NCBI GenBank assembly: GCA_013289985.1
Contig: JABCYW010000009.1
Span: 25,084-89,083, forward strand
DNA length: 64,000 nucleotides
Source: Betaproteobacteria bacterium
Lineage (GTDB): Bacteria > Pseudomonadota > Gammaproteobacteria > Burkholderiales > Burkholderiaceae_C
Direction: 5' to 3'
The first letter of the stretch is position 1; the number at the start of each line of letters is the position of its first letter. Positions 33,478-42,196 of this stretch are shown here, one piece after another. Under the pieces are notes generated by a model that saw nothing but the letters and a program-made list of their open reading frames with translations, searched no databases and was not told the origin of the DNA. Position numbers and translations under genes: made by a program.

Positions 33478-34326
33478 ATGACTCTCTCGATCAACACCAA
33501 CATCAACTCCATCGACGCGCAGCGCAACCTGTCGGGTTCGCAGATGTCGCTCGCCACGTCGATGCAGCGCCTGTCCTCGGGCCTGCGCATCAACTCGTCG
33601 AAGGACGACGCCGCCGGCCTGTCGATCGCCGAACGCATGAATTCGCAAGTGCGCGGCATGAACGTGGCGATCCGCAACTCCAACGACGGCATCTCGCTGG
33701 CCCAGACCGCCGACGGCGCGCTGGCCCAGGTGAGCAACTCGCTGCAGCGCATGCGTGAACTGGCGGTGCAGGCCCGCAACTCCACCAACAGCTCGTCGGA
33801 CAAGGACTCGCTGAACAAGGAGTTCTCGCAGCTGCAGTCCGAAATCACCCGCGTCCTGGGCGGCACGACCTTCAACGGCAAGCACATGCTCGGCTCGGAC
33901 GCGACGACGCTGAACTTCCAGGTCGGCGCCAACACGACGGCCGACGACACGGTGTCGGTCAAGACGGTGGACATGACCAAGGACACGACGATGACGGCCG
34001 TGACCAACACGGGCAGCGCCAAGATCGATTCGTCGGCCACCTCGGGTGCCATCGGCACGGTGATCGACAACATCGACAAGGCGATCAACGACGTCAACGA
34101 CACGCGGGCGACCTTCGGCGCCACGCAGAGCCGCTTCGATTCGATCATCTCGAACCTGCAATCGGGCGTCGAGAACCAGTCGGCCGCCCGCAGCCGCATC
34201 ATGGACGCCGACTTCGCGGCGGAAACCGCCAACATGAGCCGCGCCAACGTGCTGCAGCAGGCCGGCACGGCGATGATCGCCCAGGCCAACCAGCAACCGC
34301 AGCAGGTTCTGACGCTCCTGCGCTGA
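33478..34326 (+). CDS. fliC: flagellin FliC, copy 2
   Basis: This 282-residue flagellin is identical to copy 1 except for Ala99, Gly179 and Ser180. The DNA is also nearly identical through most of the gene, so the pair arose by recent duplication or is held similar by gene conversion. The upstream and downstream sequences are unrelated, and the promoter here is stronger, so the two genes probably differ in expression rather than in product. A strong terminator follows at 34372-34405. Confidence 0.97.
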   Translation: MTLSINTNINSIDAQRNLSGSQMSLATSMQRLSSGLRINSSKDDAAGLSIAERMNSQVRGMNVAIRNSNDGISLAQTADGALAQVSNSLQRMRELAVQARNSTNSSSDKDSLNKEFSQLQSEITRVLGGTTFNGKHMLGSDATTLNFQVGANTTADDTVSVKTVDMTKDTTMTAVTNTGSAKIDSSATSGAIGTVIDNIDKAINDVNDTRATFGATQSRFDSIISNLQSGVENQSAARSRIMDADFAAETANMSRANVLQQAGTAMIAQANQQPQQVLTLLR

Positions 34327-34371
34327 GCGCCGGCAAGCCGGGCGAGCGCCCGGTTCCAGCTCTGCATGAAC

Positions 34372-34405
34372 AAAGCCCCGCCTGGCGCAAGCCGGCGGGG
34401 CTTTT
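34372..34405 (+). terminator. intrinsic terminator after fliC2
   Basis: AAGCCCCGCC and GGCGGGGCTT pair perfectly over ten bases with about a ten-base loop and are followed by TTTT. It lies 45 bp after the fliC2 stop. Confidence 0.9.
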
Positions 34406-34664
34406 GCCTATGGGCGGCCGGCGTCCGGACGGGATCCGGGCCGGCCGTCTGGTCCAGGAAAAGGGGGGTTTGGGGGCTCATATCGGCGATTTGGCCGGCC
34501 TCAAGTATTCGCACAATCCAATCCAACGTCTCCTACATCCAAAAGATTTCGGGGAACGCGGTCCGGAAGCACCGGCGATGAAGCGAGAGCGAAGTCGGGG
34601 TGACCAAGTACCGGGCTTGGAGGTGCGGGGCTCGAAAGGCCTGCCTGACAGCCACGCATCGAAC

Positions 34665-34690
34665 TCAAGTTCCGGCACATTCGCCGGTTG
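34665..34690 (+). promoter_or_regulatory. weak FliA-like promoter for fliC3
   Basis: TCAA-N14-GCCGGTTG has a good -35 but a degenerate -10 and a spacer two bases shorter than at the other flagellin genes. It would give a leader of only about 15 bases, so it is tentative. Confidence 0.3.
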
Positions 34691-34713
34691 TGCCTTAGTC
34701 CTGGAGCAAATTC

Positions 34714-35565
34714 ATGCCGTTGACCATCAATACGAACATTGCTTCGCTCAATGCGCAGCGCAACCTCAACATGTCGCAGGGCTCGCTCGCGACGTCCATG
34801 CAACGGCTGTCCTCCGGCCTGCGCGTGAACTCCGCCAAGGACGACGCCGCCGGCCTCGCCATCGCCGAGCGCATGAACGCCCAGGTCCGCGGCATGAACG
34901 TCGCGGTGCGCAACGCCAACGACGGCATCTCGATGTCGCAGACGGCCGAGGGCGCGCTGTCGCAGGTCGGCAACGCGCTCCAACGCATGCGCGAACTGGC
35001 GGTGCAGGCCCGCAACTCCACCAACAGCTCGTCGGACAAGGACTCGCTGAACAAGGAATTCGCGCAGCTGCAGGCGGAAATCAGCCGCGTCATCGGCGGC
35101 ACCACGTTCAACGGCAAGCACATCCTGGGCGCGGACGCGACCTCGCTGGTCTTCCAGATCGGCGCCAACACCACCGCCGACGACACGATCACGATCGCCA
35201 CCAAGAACATGAGCCTGGACACGACGATCACCGCCGTGACCAATTCCTCCACCGCCGTGATCGACGCCTCGGCCACCACCGGCGCCATCGGCACCGTGAT
35301 CAACAACATCGACAAGGCGCTCGACAGCATCAACGACACGCGCGCCACCTTCGGCGCCACGCAGAGCCGCTTCGACGCCATCATCACCAACCTGCAGGTG
35401 GGCGTGGAGAACCAGTCGGCCGCCCGCAGCCGGATCATGGACGCCGACTTCGCGTCGGAAACCGCCAACATGAGCCGCGCCCAGGTGCTGCAGCAGGCCG
35501 GTACCGCCATGGTGGCGCAGGCCAACCAGCTGCCCAACCAGGTGCTCAAGCTGCTGCAAGGCTGA
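34714..35565 (+). CDS. fliC: flagellin FliC, copy 3 (divergent)
   Basis: The 283-residue flagellin keeps the D0/D1 ends but differs from copies 1 and 2 at many positions (MPLTINTNIASLNAQRNLNMSQGS against MTLSINTNINSIDAQ). It ends in LKLLQG rather than LTLLR. It is an older duplicate and probably forms another part of the filament. The central Ser/Thr-rich stretch around residues 100-110 (NSTNSSSDKDSLN) is conserved in all three. The CTGGAG sequence upstream of the ATG is a good ribosome binding site. Confidence 0.96.
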   Translation: MPLTINTNIASLNAQRNLNMSQGSLATSMQRLSSGLRVNSAKDDAAGLAIAERMNAQVRGMNVAVRNANDGISMSQTAEGALSQVGNALQRMRELAVQARNSTNSSSDKDSLNKEFAQLQAEISRVIGGTTFNGKHILGADATSLVFQIGANTTADDTITIATKNMSLDTTITAVTNSSTAVIDASATTGAIGTVINNIDKALDSINDTRATFGATQSRFDAIITNLQVGVENQSAARSRIMDADFASETANMSRAQVLQQAGTAMVAQANQLPNQVLKLLQG

Positions 35566-35761
35566 TCTCCTGGCAGCGCCGTCGCAAAGCGAAGGCCTTG
35601 GCCGGGTGCGCCCGGCGACGCGGGCAGGCGCGCTCCGCAAACCCCGTGGGACCGTCCGCGGAGTTTGCGTGGCGCGCCTTTCTCATGCCCGCCTGGACCC
35701 GATCGAACGAAATGCGGTGCATTTCGGCCCCTTGAAATGCGTTCCAGCCCATTCGCGGCGC

Positions 35762-35788
35762 TCAAGTTGCGCAGGCGCGCGCCGATAG
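35762..35788 (+). promoter_or_regulatory. FliA-like promoter for fliD
   Basis: TCAA-N15-GCCGATAG matches seven of eight -10 bases with ideal spacing, ending about 20 bp before the fliD start. Confidence 0.8.
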
Positions 35789-35809
35789 TTCGCTTTAGAA
35801 CCGCCAAGG

Positions 35810-37321
35810 ATGTCCATGACCACCACGAGCAGCACCAGCAGCACGACGGGCTCCATCAGCTCCGCCGGCATCGGCAGCGGACTCGATGTGAAGGGCATCA
35901 TCTCGTCGCTGATGGCCGTCGAGTCGCAGCCTCTCACGCTGCTGCAGGACAAGGCGAGCACGGTCACGACCGAGATTTCCGCCGTTGGCCAGATCCAGAG
36001 CCTGACGTCGACGATGGCCGACAAGGCGCGGGCGCTGTCCTCGTCCTCGCTGTGGACGCAGACCACGTCGACCACGGCCGATCCCACCATCGTGACGGCC
36101 GATACCTCCAGCGGGACGGCGGCCGCCGGCGACTACTCGGTCAGCGTCCAGCAGCTCGCCCAGGGACAGACCGTCACTTCGACAGTGGCGGCGGGCACGG
36201 GGCTCGACACGGGCACGCTGACGATCCAGCTCGGAACCTACACCTCCGACACGGCGACACCGCCGAACACGACCTTTGCGCCTGGCAGCACGAGCGCCGT
36301 CAAGATCACGATCGGCGCGGGAGACACCTCGCTCAGTGCGATCCGGGACAAGATCAACGGCGCCAACGCCGGTGTTTCGGCTTCCATCATCAGCGACGCC
36401 AATGGCTCGCGCCTCTCGCTGCGTTCGACGACCACGGGCATCGCCAACGGCTTCAAGATCACCGCCACGGAGGACGTCGACGACGGCAATCCCGCCACGG
36501 GGCTGTCGGCGCTGGCGTTTGATGGAAGCACCGGTGCGACGGGGTCCCAGCTGACGCTCAATCAGTACGCACTGAATGCGAAGGCCACCGTCAACGGCAT
36601 CGCGGTCGAATCTGCCACCAACAAGCTGAGCAACGTCTCGGATGGCCTGACCTTGACGCTGCTGAAGAAGAGCGACACGCCGGTGGACGTCAACGTGGCC
36701 ATCGACACGGCCTCGATGCAAAAGGCGATCACCGACTTTGTGGGCGCCTACTCCGCACTGCAGTCCTACATCTCGTTGCAGACCAAATATGACTCGTCCA
36801 CCGCCGTGGCCGCGGGCACGGCGCGCCATGACGGCCCGCTCACCGGCGACCCCTCGATCATCGGATTCCAGAACCAGCTGCGCGCCGTCGTCAATACCAC
36901 TTCGACGACGTCGACCGCATTCGCGCGCCTGTCCGACATCGGCATCGCTGTCCAGAAGGACGGCACGCTCGCGCTCTCGAACCAGAACAAGCTGACCGCG
37001 GCACTGTCGAATCCCACCGAGTTGCAGAAGCTGTTCGCGACTCAGGGAACCACCAGCGAGAACACGGGCATCGCGGTGCGCTTCGCAACCATGGGGGATG
37101 GGGCGACGGCGGTGGACGGCGCGCTTTACAGCCGGAGCAGCGGCCTGCAGGGAGAGTTGTCGCGCAACCAGAAGCAGCAGGACGACATGCAGGTGCATCT
37201 GGACGCGACGCAGGCGCGCCTGACCGCGCAGTACCAGGCTCTCGATACGACGATGGCGAAGATGAGTGCGCTGTCGAGCTATGTGTCGCAGCAGGTCACG
37301 TTGATGCAGAAGTCGGCATAG
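35810..37321 (+). CDS. fliD: flagellar cap protein FliD (HAP2)
   Basis: The 503-residue protein has the FliD N-terminal domain (SAGIGSGLDVKGIISSLMAVESQPLTLL), a central variable domain and the C-terminal coiled coil (RNQKQQDDMQVHLDATQARLTAQYQALDTTM) with a final VSQQVTLMQK. It forms the pentameric cap under which flagellin subunits polymerise. It is secreted by the flagellar export system and needs FliT as chaperone. FliA-like promoters lie upstream of it and of fliS. The length is normal for the family. Confidence 0.96.
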   Translation: MSMTTTSSTSSTTGSISSAGIGSGLDVKGIISSLMAVESQPLTLLQDKASTVTTEISAVGQIQSLTSTMADKARALSSSSLWTQTTSTTADPTIVTADTSSGTAAAGDYSVSVQQLAQGQTVTSTVAAGTGLDTGTLTIQLGTYTSDTATPPNTTFAPGSTSAVKITIGAGDTSLSAIRDKINGANAGVSASIISDANGSRLSLRSTTTGIANGFKITATEDVDDGNPATGLSALAFDGSTGATGSQLTLNQYALNAKATVNGIAVESATNKLSNVSDGLTLTLLKKSDTPVDVNVAIDTASMQKAITDFVGAYSALQSYISLQTKYDSSTAVAAGTARHDGPLTGDPSIIGFQNQLRAVVNTTSTTSTAFARLSDIGIAVQKDGTLALSNQNKLTAALSNPTELQKLFATQGTTSENTGIAVRFATMGDGATAVDGALYSRSSGLQGELSRNQKQQDDMQVHLDATQARLTAQYQALDTTMAKMSALSSYVSQQVTLMQKSA

Positions 37322-37414
37322 CGAAAGAGTCGCAGGCGCGGCTGAACGGATTTCCTTCGCGAGGCTGTCCCTGGCCTTGCAAGGACTTGGGGCATCAATC
37401 CGGACAGTTTCGCT

Positions 37415-37442
37415 TCAAGGCCGACGTCGCAACTTCCGATAA
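37415..37442 (+). promoter_or_regulatory. FliA-like promoter for fliS-fliT
   Basis: TCAA-N16-TCCGATAA matches seven of eight -10 bases; it ends 47 bp upstream of fliS. Confidence 0.75.
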
Positions 37443-37489
37443 CAACTCAAGACGAACAAATTACGGACTCGCACCCCGACATCGCCACC

Positions 37490-37924
37490 ATGTTCACCGC
37501 TGCACATCCTTCTGCATTCGGACGTTCCCACGGCTTCGCCAACGCGTACGCGCGCGTGGGCGTCGAGACCAGCGTCAACGCCGCGTCGGCCCACAAGCTG
37601 ATCGAGCTGCTGTTCAACGGCTTCATGGATGCGATCGCGCTGGCGCGTGGCGCCATGCAAGCCCGGCAGATCGAGGCCAAGGGCAAGGCCATCGGCCGCG
37701 CCGCCCGCATCGTCGAGGAGGGCCTGAAGGCGGGCCTGAACCTGGAGGCCGGTGGCCGCCTGGCCGCGGACCTCGATTCGCTCTATGCCTACGTCGCGCT
37801 GCGCTTGCTTGCCGCGAACCTGCGCAACGACGAAGCCGCGCTCGACGAATGCGTGCGCCTGATCGGGCCGCTGCGCGACGCCTGGATCGCCATCGGTCCC
37901 CAGGTCGAGGCGGGCAAGCTGTGA
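37490..37924 (+). CDS. fliS: flagellin chaperone FliS
   Basis: The 144-residue helical protein matches FliS (NAYARVGVETSVNAASAHKLIELLFNGFMDAIALARGAM). FliS binds the C-terminus of flagellin in the cytoplasm, stops early polymerisation and guides it to the export gate. Flagellins in the same locus are the expected clients. It lies between fliD and fliT under its own FliA-like promoter. Confidence 0.93.
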   Translation: MFTAAHPSAFGRSHGFANAYARVGVETSVNAASAHKLIELLFNGFMDAIALARGAMQARQIEAKGKAIGRAARIVEEGLKAGLNLEAGGRLAADLDSLYAYVALRLLAANLRNDEAALDECVRLIGPLRDAWIAIGPQVEAGKL

Positions 37925-37956
37925 ACGCCACGAGCACCTACACACAGAAGAAGATC

Positions 37957-38259
37957 ATGAGTACAAAGCTGCTCAACTACTACGAGGCCATCGAGAAGGC
38001 CAGTGCCGACATGCTCGCCGCGGCGCGCACCGGCAACTGGGACGAGGTGGTCAAGCTCGAGGGCGCCTGCGCCGTGCTGATCGCGCAGCTGAAGAACGCC
38101 GCGCAGTCCAGCCAGCTGATGCAGAACGAGGCCAAGGAGAAGTCGCGCATCATGCAGCGCATCCTCCTGAACGACGCCGAGATCCGCCACCTGGCCGAGC
38201 CGTGGCTGGAGGATCTCGACCAGTTGATGGGCGGCAACCGCCCGGCCATGCTGCACTGA
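37957..38259 (+). CDS. fliT: FliT-like flagellar chaperone
   Basis: The 100-residue helical protein has the small-chaperone pattern of FliT (LLNYYEAIEKASADMLAAARTGNWDEVVKLEGACAVLIAQL). FliT binds FliD and, in enterobacteria, also FlhDC. The ATG at MSTKLLNYY is chosen; a GTG that overlaps the fliS stop (GTGA) would add 12 residues and is the main alternative. It directly precedes the PilZ gene with 2 bp between them. Confidence 0.85.
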   Translation: MSTKLLNYYEAIEKASADMLAAARTGNWDEVVKLEGACAVLIAQLKNAAQSSQLMQNEAKEKSRIMQRILLNDAEIRHLAEPWLEDLDQLMGGNRPAMLH

Positions 38260-38261
38260 CC

Positions 38262-39023
38262 ATGTTCGAAGACACCCGCCCCGCCTCGCTGGACGCGCTG
38301 GGAACCGGCGACGCCCTCGCCGAGTTCCGCGTCACCGCGCCCGGGGAGATCCGCGCGCTGCTCAAGCAGTTGATGGACGACGTGGTCCCGCTGAACCTCA
38401 GCGCTTCGGACGGCAGCGCCTACACCTCCACGCTGTGGACGCTGGATCCGGCCGCGGGCCGCATCTCGTTCACGGCCGACACGATGGCGCCGGCGGTGCA
38501 CGACATCGTCGAGGCCGACGAATGCGCCGCGGTCGCCTACCTCGACCGCGTGAAGGTGCAGTTCGACGTCACCGACCTCGTGCTGGTGCAGGGCCACAAG
38601 GCCAGCGTGCTGCAGGCCCGCTTCCCGCGCGAGATGTTCCGCTTCCAGCGCCGTGGCTCGTTCCGCGTGCGCACCATCGAACGCACGTCGCCCACGGCGT
38701 CGTTTCGCCATCCCGGCATTCCCGACATGAGCCTCGCGCTGCGGGTGCTCGACGTCAGCATCGGCGGCTGCGCGCTGCTGCAGCCGTCCAACGTGCCCAC
38801 GCTGCAACCCGGCGCCGTGATCAAGGGCGTGCGGCTGTCGCTGGACGCCGAGACGCAGATCGACGCCGCCCTCATGCTGCACCACGTCACCTCCACCGGC
38901 GCCGAGAACGGATCGGTCCGCCTGGGCTGCGAGATCGTGGGACTGAACCCGACGGCGCAACGCGCCCTGCAGGTCTACATCGACCAGACGCAGAAACGTC
39001 GGCGGATGATGTCCGGCGAGTGA
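38262..39023 (+). CDS. ycgR: YcgR-like flagellar brake protein with PilZ domain
   Basis: The 253-residue protein has an N-terminal YcgR domain (about residues 15-120) and a C-terminal PilZ domain. The cyclic-di-GMP motifs are RGSFR (residues 131-135, RxxxR) and DVSIGGCAL (DxSxxG) near 163. In E. coli YcgR bound to cyclic-di-GMP slows the motor through FliG/FliM and MotA. It starts 2 bp after fliT and is followed 28 bp later by a diguanylate cyclase gene, so signal maker and receiver are in one operon. Confidence 0.93.
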   Translation: MFEDTRPASLDALGTGDALAEFRVTAPGEIRALLKQLMDDVVPLNLSASDGSAYTSTLWTLDPAAGRISFTADTMAPAVHDIVEADECAAVAYLDRVKVQFDVTDLVLVQGHKASVLQARFPREMFRFQRRGSFRVRTIERTSPTASFRHPGIPDMSLALRVLDVSIGGCALLQPSNVPTLQPGAVIKGVRLSLDAETQIDAALMLHHVTSTGAENGSVRLGCEIVGLNPTAQRALQVYIDQTQKRRRMMSGE

Positions 39024-39051
39024 CCCGCCAGGGTCGGCCCCGGGAAACCCC

Positions 39052-41085
39052 GTGATCCACAGCCTTCGCTACCTCGCCGGCTCGCTCAAGCTGCGGCTCG
39101 CCCTGGCGAGCCTGCTGCTCATCGCGGGCAGCATCGCGCTGACCGTGGTGCTCGTGCTGCAGGCGATGGAAGAGCGCAGCCAGCGCGCGGTGCTCGACTC
39201 CGAGTTGGCCAATGCCGAGCGCATCGGCCTGGTGCTGTCGGCCAAGATCGTCTCCCTGCAGAAGGCCTTGCGCGCCGCGAGCGCCGACCTGCCGGTCGAC
39301 GAGATCGACAGGCCCGCCGCGGTGGCGGGCTATCTCGAACGCCACCAGGTGCTGCGCAGCCTGTTCGACAGCGTCTTCGTCGTCGACGGCAACCTGCGCC
39401 TGGTCGCCGCCGCCGAGAACGGCACGGTGCGCACCGCCGACATCGACGCCTCGGACCGCCTCTACATCCGCCGCACCGTGCACGACCGGCGCGCCGTGAT
39501 CTCGCAGCCCGGCCTGAGCCGCACCAGCGGAACGCCGATGTTCGCGATGACGATGCCGCTGTTCGGTCGCGACGGCCAGGTGAGCGCGATCCTGGTCGGC
39601 GGCATGAAGCTGTCCACCAACGCGTTGCTCAACGACCTGACCCGGCCGGCGATGGACGGCCACGACCCGGTGACGACCATCGTCGCGGACGCCGACGGCA
39701 AGATCGTGTCGCACAAGGATGCGGCGTGGGTGTTGAAGAAGGCCGGCGCCGACCCGCGGTTCACTCAGGTCGTGGCGCAGTGGCAGGCCGAGGGCGCGCC
39801 CATCGAGCCCCAGGGCTCGGCGCGGCGCCTGGGCGACGACATCGTGGCGATGGCCGGCGTGCCCGACGCCGACTGGGTGGTGTTCCGCAGCGCCCCGGCC
39901 GAATTGCTGCTGGGCGGCCCCACCGCCGGACGCCGGCAGGCGATCTGGATCGGTTCGGCCGTTGCCGTGGCGGGCGGGCTGGTGATCCTGCTGGTGACGC
40001 TGGCGATGCTGCGCCCGCTGCGCCAGCTCGAGCGCCGCGCGCTGCGCCTGATCACCGAGGATTTCAACGTGCAGGAGCCCTGGCCGCGGGCCGGCGGCGA
40101 ACTGGGCGAGCTGGCGCGGGTGTTCCAGCACGTGCTGCACCAGAAGGCTGCCATGCGCCAGTCCAGCGACGAGCTGCTCGTGAAGATGCGTGCCGTGATG
40201 GCCAACGCGCAGGTGGGCATCGCCTTCACGCTCATGGACCGCTTCGAGCTGGTGAGCGACGAGTTCGCGCGCATGTTCGGCTACGACGCGGCGCAGGTGC
40301 CGGGCATGCAGAGCCACGTGATCTGCCCGTCCGACGAGGCGCACCGGATGTTCATGCAGATGGTCGCAGAGACGTTCGCCGCCGGTGGCACCTGCGACGC
40401 GGAACGCGAGCTGGTGCGCGCCGATTCGAGCCGCTTCTGGGCCCGGTTGCAGGGCGCGCCGGTGCGCTCGGGCGACTCGAGCGCGGGCACGATCTGGATC
40501 TTCACCGACATCACCGAGAGTCGCCGCCATCGCGAGCAGCTGTCGTGGACGGCCTCGCACGACGAGCTCACGGGCCTGGTCAACCGGCGCGAGTTCGAGC
40601 TGCGCCTGGCCGAGGAGATCGGCGAGCGCGCCGACGCCGAGCCGTCGGCCGCGCTGTTCATCGACCTCGACCGCTTCAAGGCCGTCAACGACTCCAGCGG
40701 CCACGCGGCCGGCGACGCGCTGCTGAAGAACATCGCCGCCATCCTGGTCGCGCGGGCGCGCGCGCACGACACCGTCGCGCGCATCGGCGGCGACGAGTTC
40801 GCGGTGCTGCTGCGCGGCTGCGAGCCGCGCGCCGCCGAGCGCATCGCCACCAGCATCTGCGCCCGCGTGGCCGAACACCGCCTCGAGTGGGGCCACGGCG
40901 AGCGCGCGCACTCGCTGTCGGTGGGCGCGAGCATCGGCATCGTCGCGATCGACGGCAGCTTCGCGAGCGTCAAGGACGTGCTGCACGCCGCCGACGAGGC
41001 CTGCTACGAGGCCAAGCACGCGGGGCGCGGCACGGTGCGCACCTGGCGGCGCTCGGCGGGCTCGGCGGAACTCGTCGCCGAGTGA
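39052..41085 (+). CDS. membrane-bound diguanylate cyclase (sensor-PAS-GGDEF)
   Basis: The 677-residue protein has an N-terminal membrane helix (about residues 15-37), a periplasmic Cache-type sensor region (about 40-300), a second membrane helix near 305-325 and a HAMP-like segment. A PAS domain (about 375-490) and a GGDEF domain follow. The active site reads GGDEF exactly (residues 579-583), and an inhibitory I-site RAHD lies five residues before it (570-573), so product feedback is expected. It should make cyclic-di-GMP from GTP, which the upstream PilZ protein can read. It is probably the last gene of the fliS operon. Confidence 0.93.
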   Translation: MIHSLRYLAGSLKLRLALASLLLIAGSIALTVVLVLQAMEERSQRAVLDSELANAERIGLVLSAKIVSLQKALRAASADLPVDEIDRPAAVAGYLERHQVLRSLFDSVFVVDGNLRLVAAAENGTVRTADIDASDRLYIRRTVHDRRAVISQPGLSRTSGTPMFAMTMPLFGRDGQVSAILVGGMKLSTNALLNDLTRPAMDGHDPVTTIVADADGKIVSHKDAAWVLKKAGADPRFTQVVAQWQAEGAPIEPQGSARRLGDDIVAMAGVPDADWVVFRSAPAELLLGGPTAGRRQAIWIGSAVAVAGGLVILLVTLAMLRPLRQLERRALRLITEDFNVQEPWPRAGGELGELARVFQHVLHQKAAMRQSSDELLVKMRAVMANAQVGIAFTLMDRFELVSDEFARMFGYDAAQVPGMQSHVICPSDEAHRMFMQMVAETFAAGGTCDAERELVRADSSRFWARLQGAPVRSGDSSAGTIWIFTDITESRRHREQLSWTASHDELTGLVNRREFELRLAEEIGERADAEPSAALFIDLDRFKAVNDSSGHAAGDALLKNIAAILVARARAHDTVARIGGDEFAVLLRGCEPRAAERIATSICARVAEHRLEWGHGERAHSLSVGASIGIVAIDGSFASVKDVLHAADEACYEAKHAGRGTVRTWRRSAGSAELVAE

Positions 41086-41123
41086 GTGGGTGCGGCAGGG
41101 GAGGACCTGCTCAGGTTGCAGGG

Positions 41124-41220
41124 GTTCACGCTTCGCGCGAGTCGATGTTGCTCGTTGCTCGATGCTCGGCTTGGGGGCGTTCACGCTTCGCGCGGGTAAC
41201 CTCGAACAGCGCGAAGCGTG
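41124..41220. repeat. short direct and inverted repeats in the gap after the cyclase gene
   Basis: GTTCACGCTTCGCGCG occurs at 41124-41139 and again at 41179-41194, and CACGCTTCGCGC pairs with GCGCGAAGCGTG at 41209-41220 to form a 12-bp stem. Between the copies runs a TTGCTCG-TTGCTCG-ATGCTCG triplet. The pattern resembles intergenic REP-like elements. Confidence 0.7.
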
Positions 41221-41352
41221 GCCCCCCTCCAAAAAAACCGAGCAACGGCCAACGCGAAGCGCAAGCGGGCCCGTCCGATCGCGCGCAAGCCGGGCGAACT
41301 TGTCGCACGCCCGGAACGGGGCAATGCAGCGGCGGCATGACAATGGCGTTCC

Positions 41353-41664
41353 ATGATGACTGCCTCCCGCCTCGTCCGGCGCATCGGACTCGCCCTCGCC
41401 GCCGCCGGCCTCGTCGTCGGTGCGATCGTCTACGTGAGCGCTTCCTCCGGCGCGGACCCCGACCCGGTGGCGCAGCAGCGCGAGATGCGCGAGCTCGAGC
41501 GCCTGGGCGGAACGGCCGGCGTCCAGACCGTCAAGTTCGACCAGTGGATGGGCTCCCTGTGGCACGGCCGGCGGCTCGCGTTCACGCTGGCTCTGCTGGG
41601 GCTGGCCATCGGCGGCGCGTGCTGGCACGTGGGCGGGCTGATGGACGAAGAGACGCAGGACTGA
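41353..41664 (+). CDS. small two-helix membrane protein, hypothetical
   Basis: The 103-residue protein has membrane helices at about residues 10-30 and 74-96 with a roughly 40-residue polar loop between them. The loop and tail are acidic (MRELERLG, DEETQD). I do not recognise the family. It converges with fliE and sits between a diguanylate cyclase and the flagellar basal-body genes. No clear ribosome binding site is seen, so expression is uncertain. Confidence 0.5.
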   Translation: MMTASRLVRRIGLALAAAGLVVGAIVYVSASSGADPDPVAQQREMRELERLGGTAGVQTVKFDQWMGSLWHGRRLAFTLALLGLAIGGACWHVGGLMDEETQD

Positions 41665-41673
41665 GAATGCGAA

Positions 41674-41691
41674 GGGCGCCCGCAGGCGCCC
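41674..41691. terminator. possible bidirectional terminator hairpin
   Basis: GGGCGCC-CGCA-GGCGCCC forms a perfect seven-base-pair stem between the convergent hypothetical gene and fliE. No T-run follows on either strand, so it is a weak call. Confidence 0.4.
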
Positions 41692-41712
41692 CGTCGGCAG
41701 CCAAGCGGCCGC

Positions 41713-42072
41713 TCAGACCTGCATGTTCATGATGTCGGTATAGGACTGCACCAGCCGGTTGCGCACCGAGATCGCGGCCTGGAAGCCGATCTGCGCCTTC
41801 TGCATGGTCACCATCGTCTGCTCGAGGCTGACGGTGGGGTTGTCCATCTGCAGCTCGTTCTGCATCCAGGTGGCGGTGTTCTGCTGGTCGCTGACGCCCT
41901 TGAGCGCGTCGGTGAGCGCCGCCCCGAAGCCGGCCTTGCCTGCGCCGGCGGTGCCGGACGTGGCCGAAGACGAGCCGAGGCCGCCCGCGATGGGCGTGCC
42001 GTCGGCGCGCAGCCCCGCGCGCGCCACCGCGGCGGCGAAATCGAAGGGCTTGAGCTTGACGTCCATCACCAT
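41713..42072 (-). CDS. fliE: flagellar basal-body/hook junction protein FliE
   Basis: The 119-residue protein ends in the conserved FliE C-terminus (TVSLEQTMVTMQKAQIGFQAAISVRNRLVQSYTDIMNMQV), which links the MS ring to the rod. The N-terminal half is Gly/Ala-rich and variable, as in the family. The ATG is the first of two close ones (the other adds two fewer residues) and has GGAG six bases upstream. It is on the minus strand, opposite to fliF and the rest of the basal-body genes. A FliA-like promoter lies upstream. Confidence 0.93.
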   Translation of the reverse strand: MVMDVKLKPFDFAAAVARAGLRADGTPIAGGLGSSSATSGTAGAGKAGFGAALTDALKGVSDQQNTATWMQNELQMDNPTVSLEQTMVTMQKAQIGFQAAISVRNRLVQSYTDIMNMQV

Positions 42073-42090
42073 GGCGCACTCCGGGACGTG

Positions 42091-42117
42091 GGTTCGGCTG
42101 GCATGGTCTGAACTTTA
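42091..42117 (-). promoter_or_regulatory. FliA-like promoter for fliE
   Basis: On the minus strand TAAAGTTC-N11-GCCGAACC matches the E. coli FliA -35 in seven of eight bases and the -10 in five or six of eight. It ends about 20 bp upstream of fliE. FliE is usually a class II gene, so this is a candidate only. Confidence 0.45.
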
Positions 42118-42196
42118 GCGACGGGGCGTGTAACAGAAGAAGAGATCTGCTGGACAAACGTCAGCCTTCTCGTGGCTTCGCCCGGGGAAGGCAGGC

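Larger units (their letters stand above)
34327..34713 (+). other. 387-bp intergenic region between fliC2 and fliC3
   Basis: The first part holds the fliC2 terminator. The rest has no gene. Two TCAAG boxes (34501 and 34665) are present, only the second of which is followed by a GCCG-type -10. Confidence 0.6.

Noticed and set aside
34501..34528. A second TCAAG box upstream of fliC3 as promoter
   Set aside because: The -35 is good, but the sequence at the -10 position (ATCCAACG) does not match GCCGATAA.
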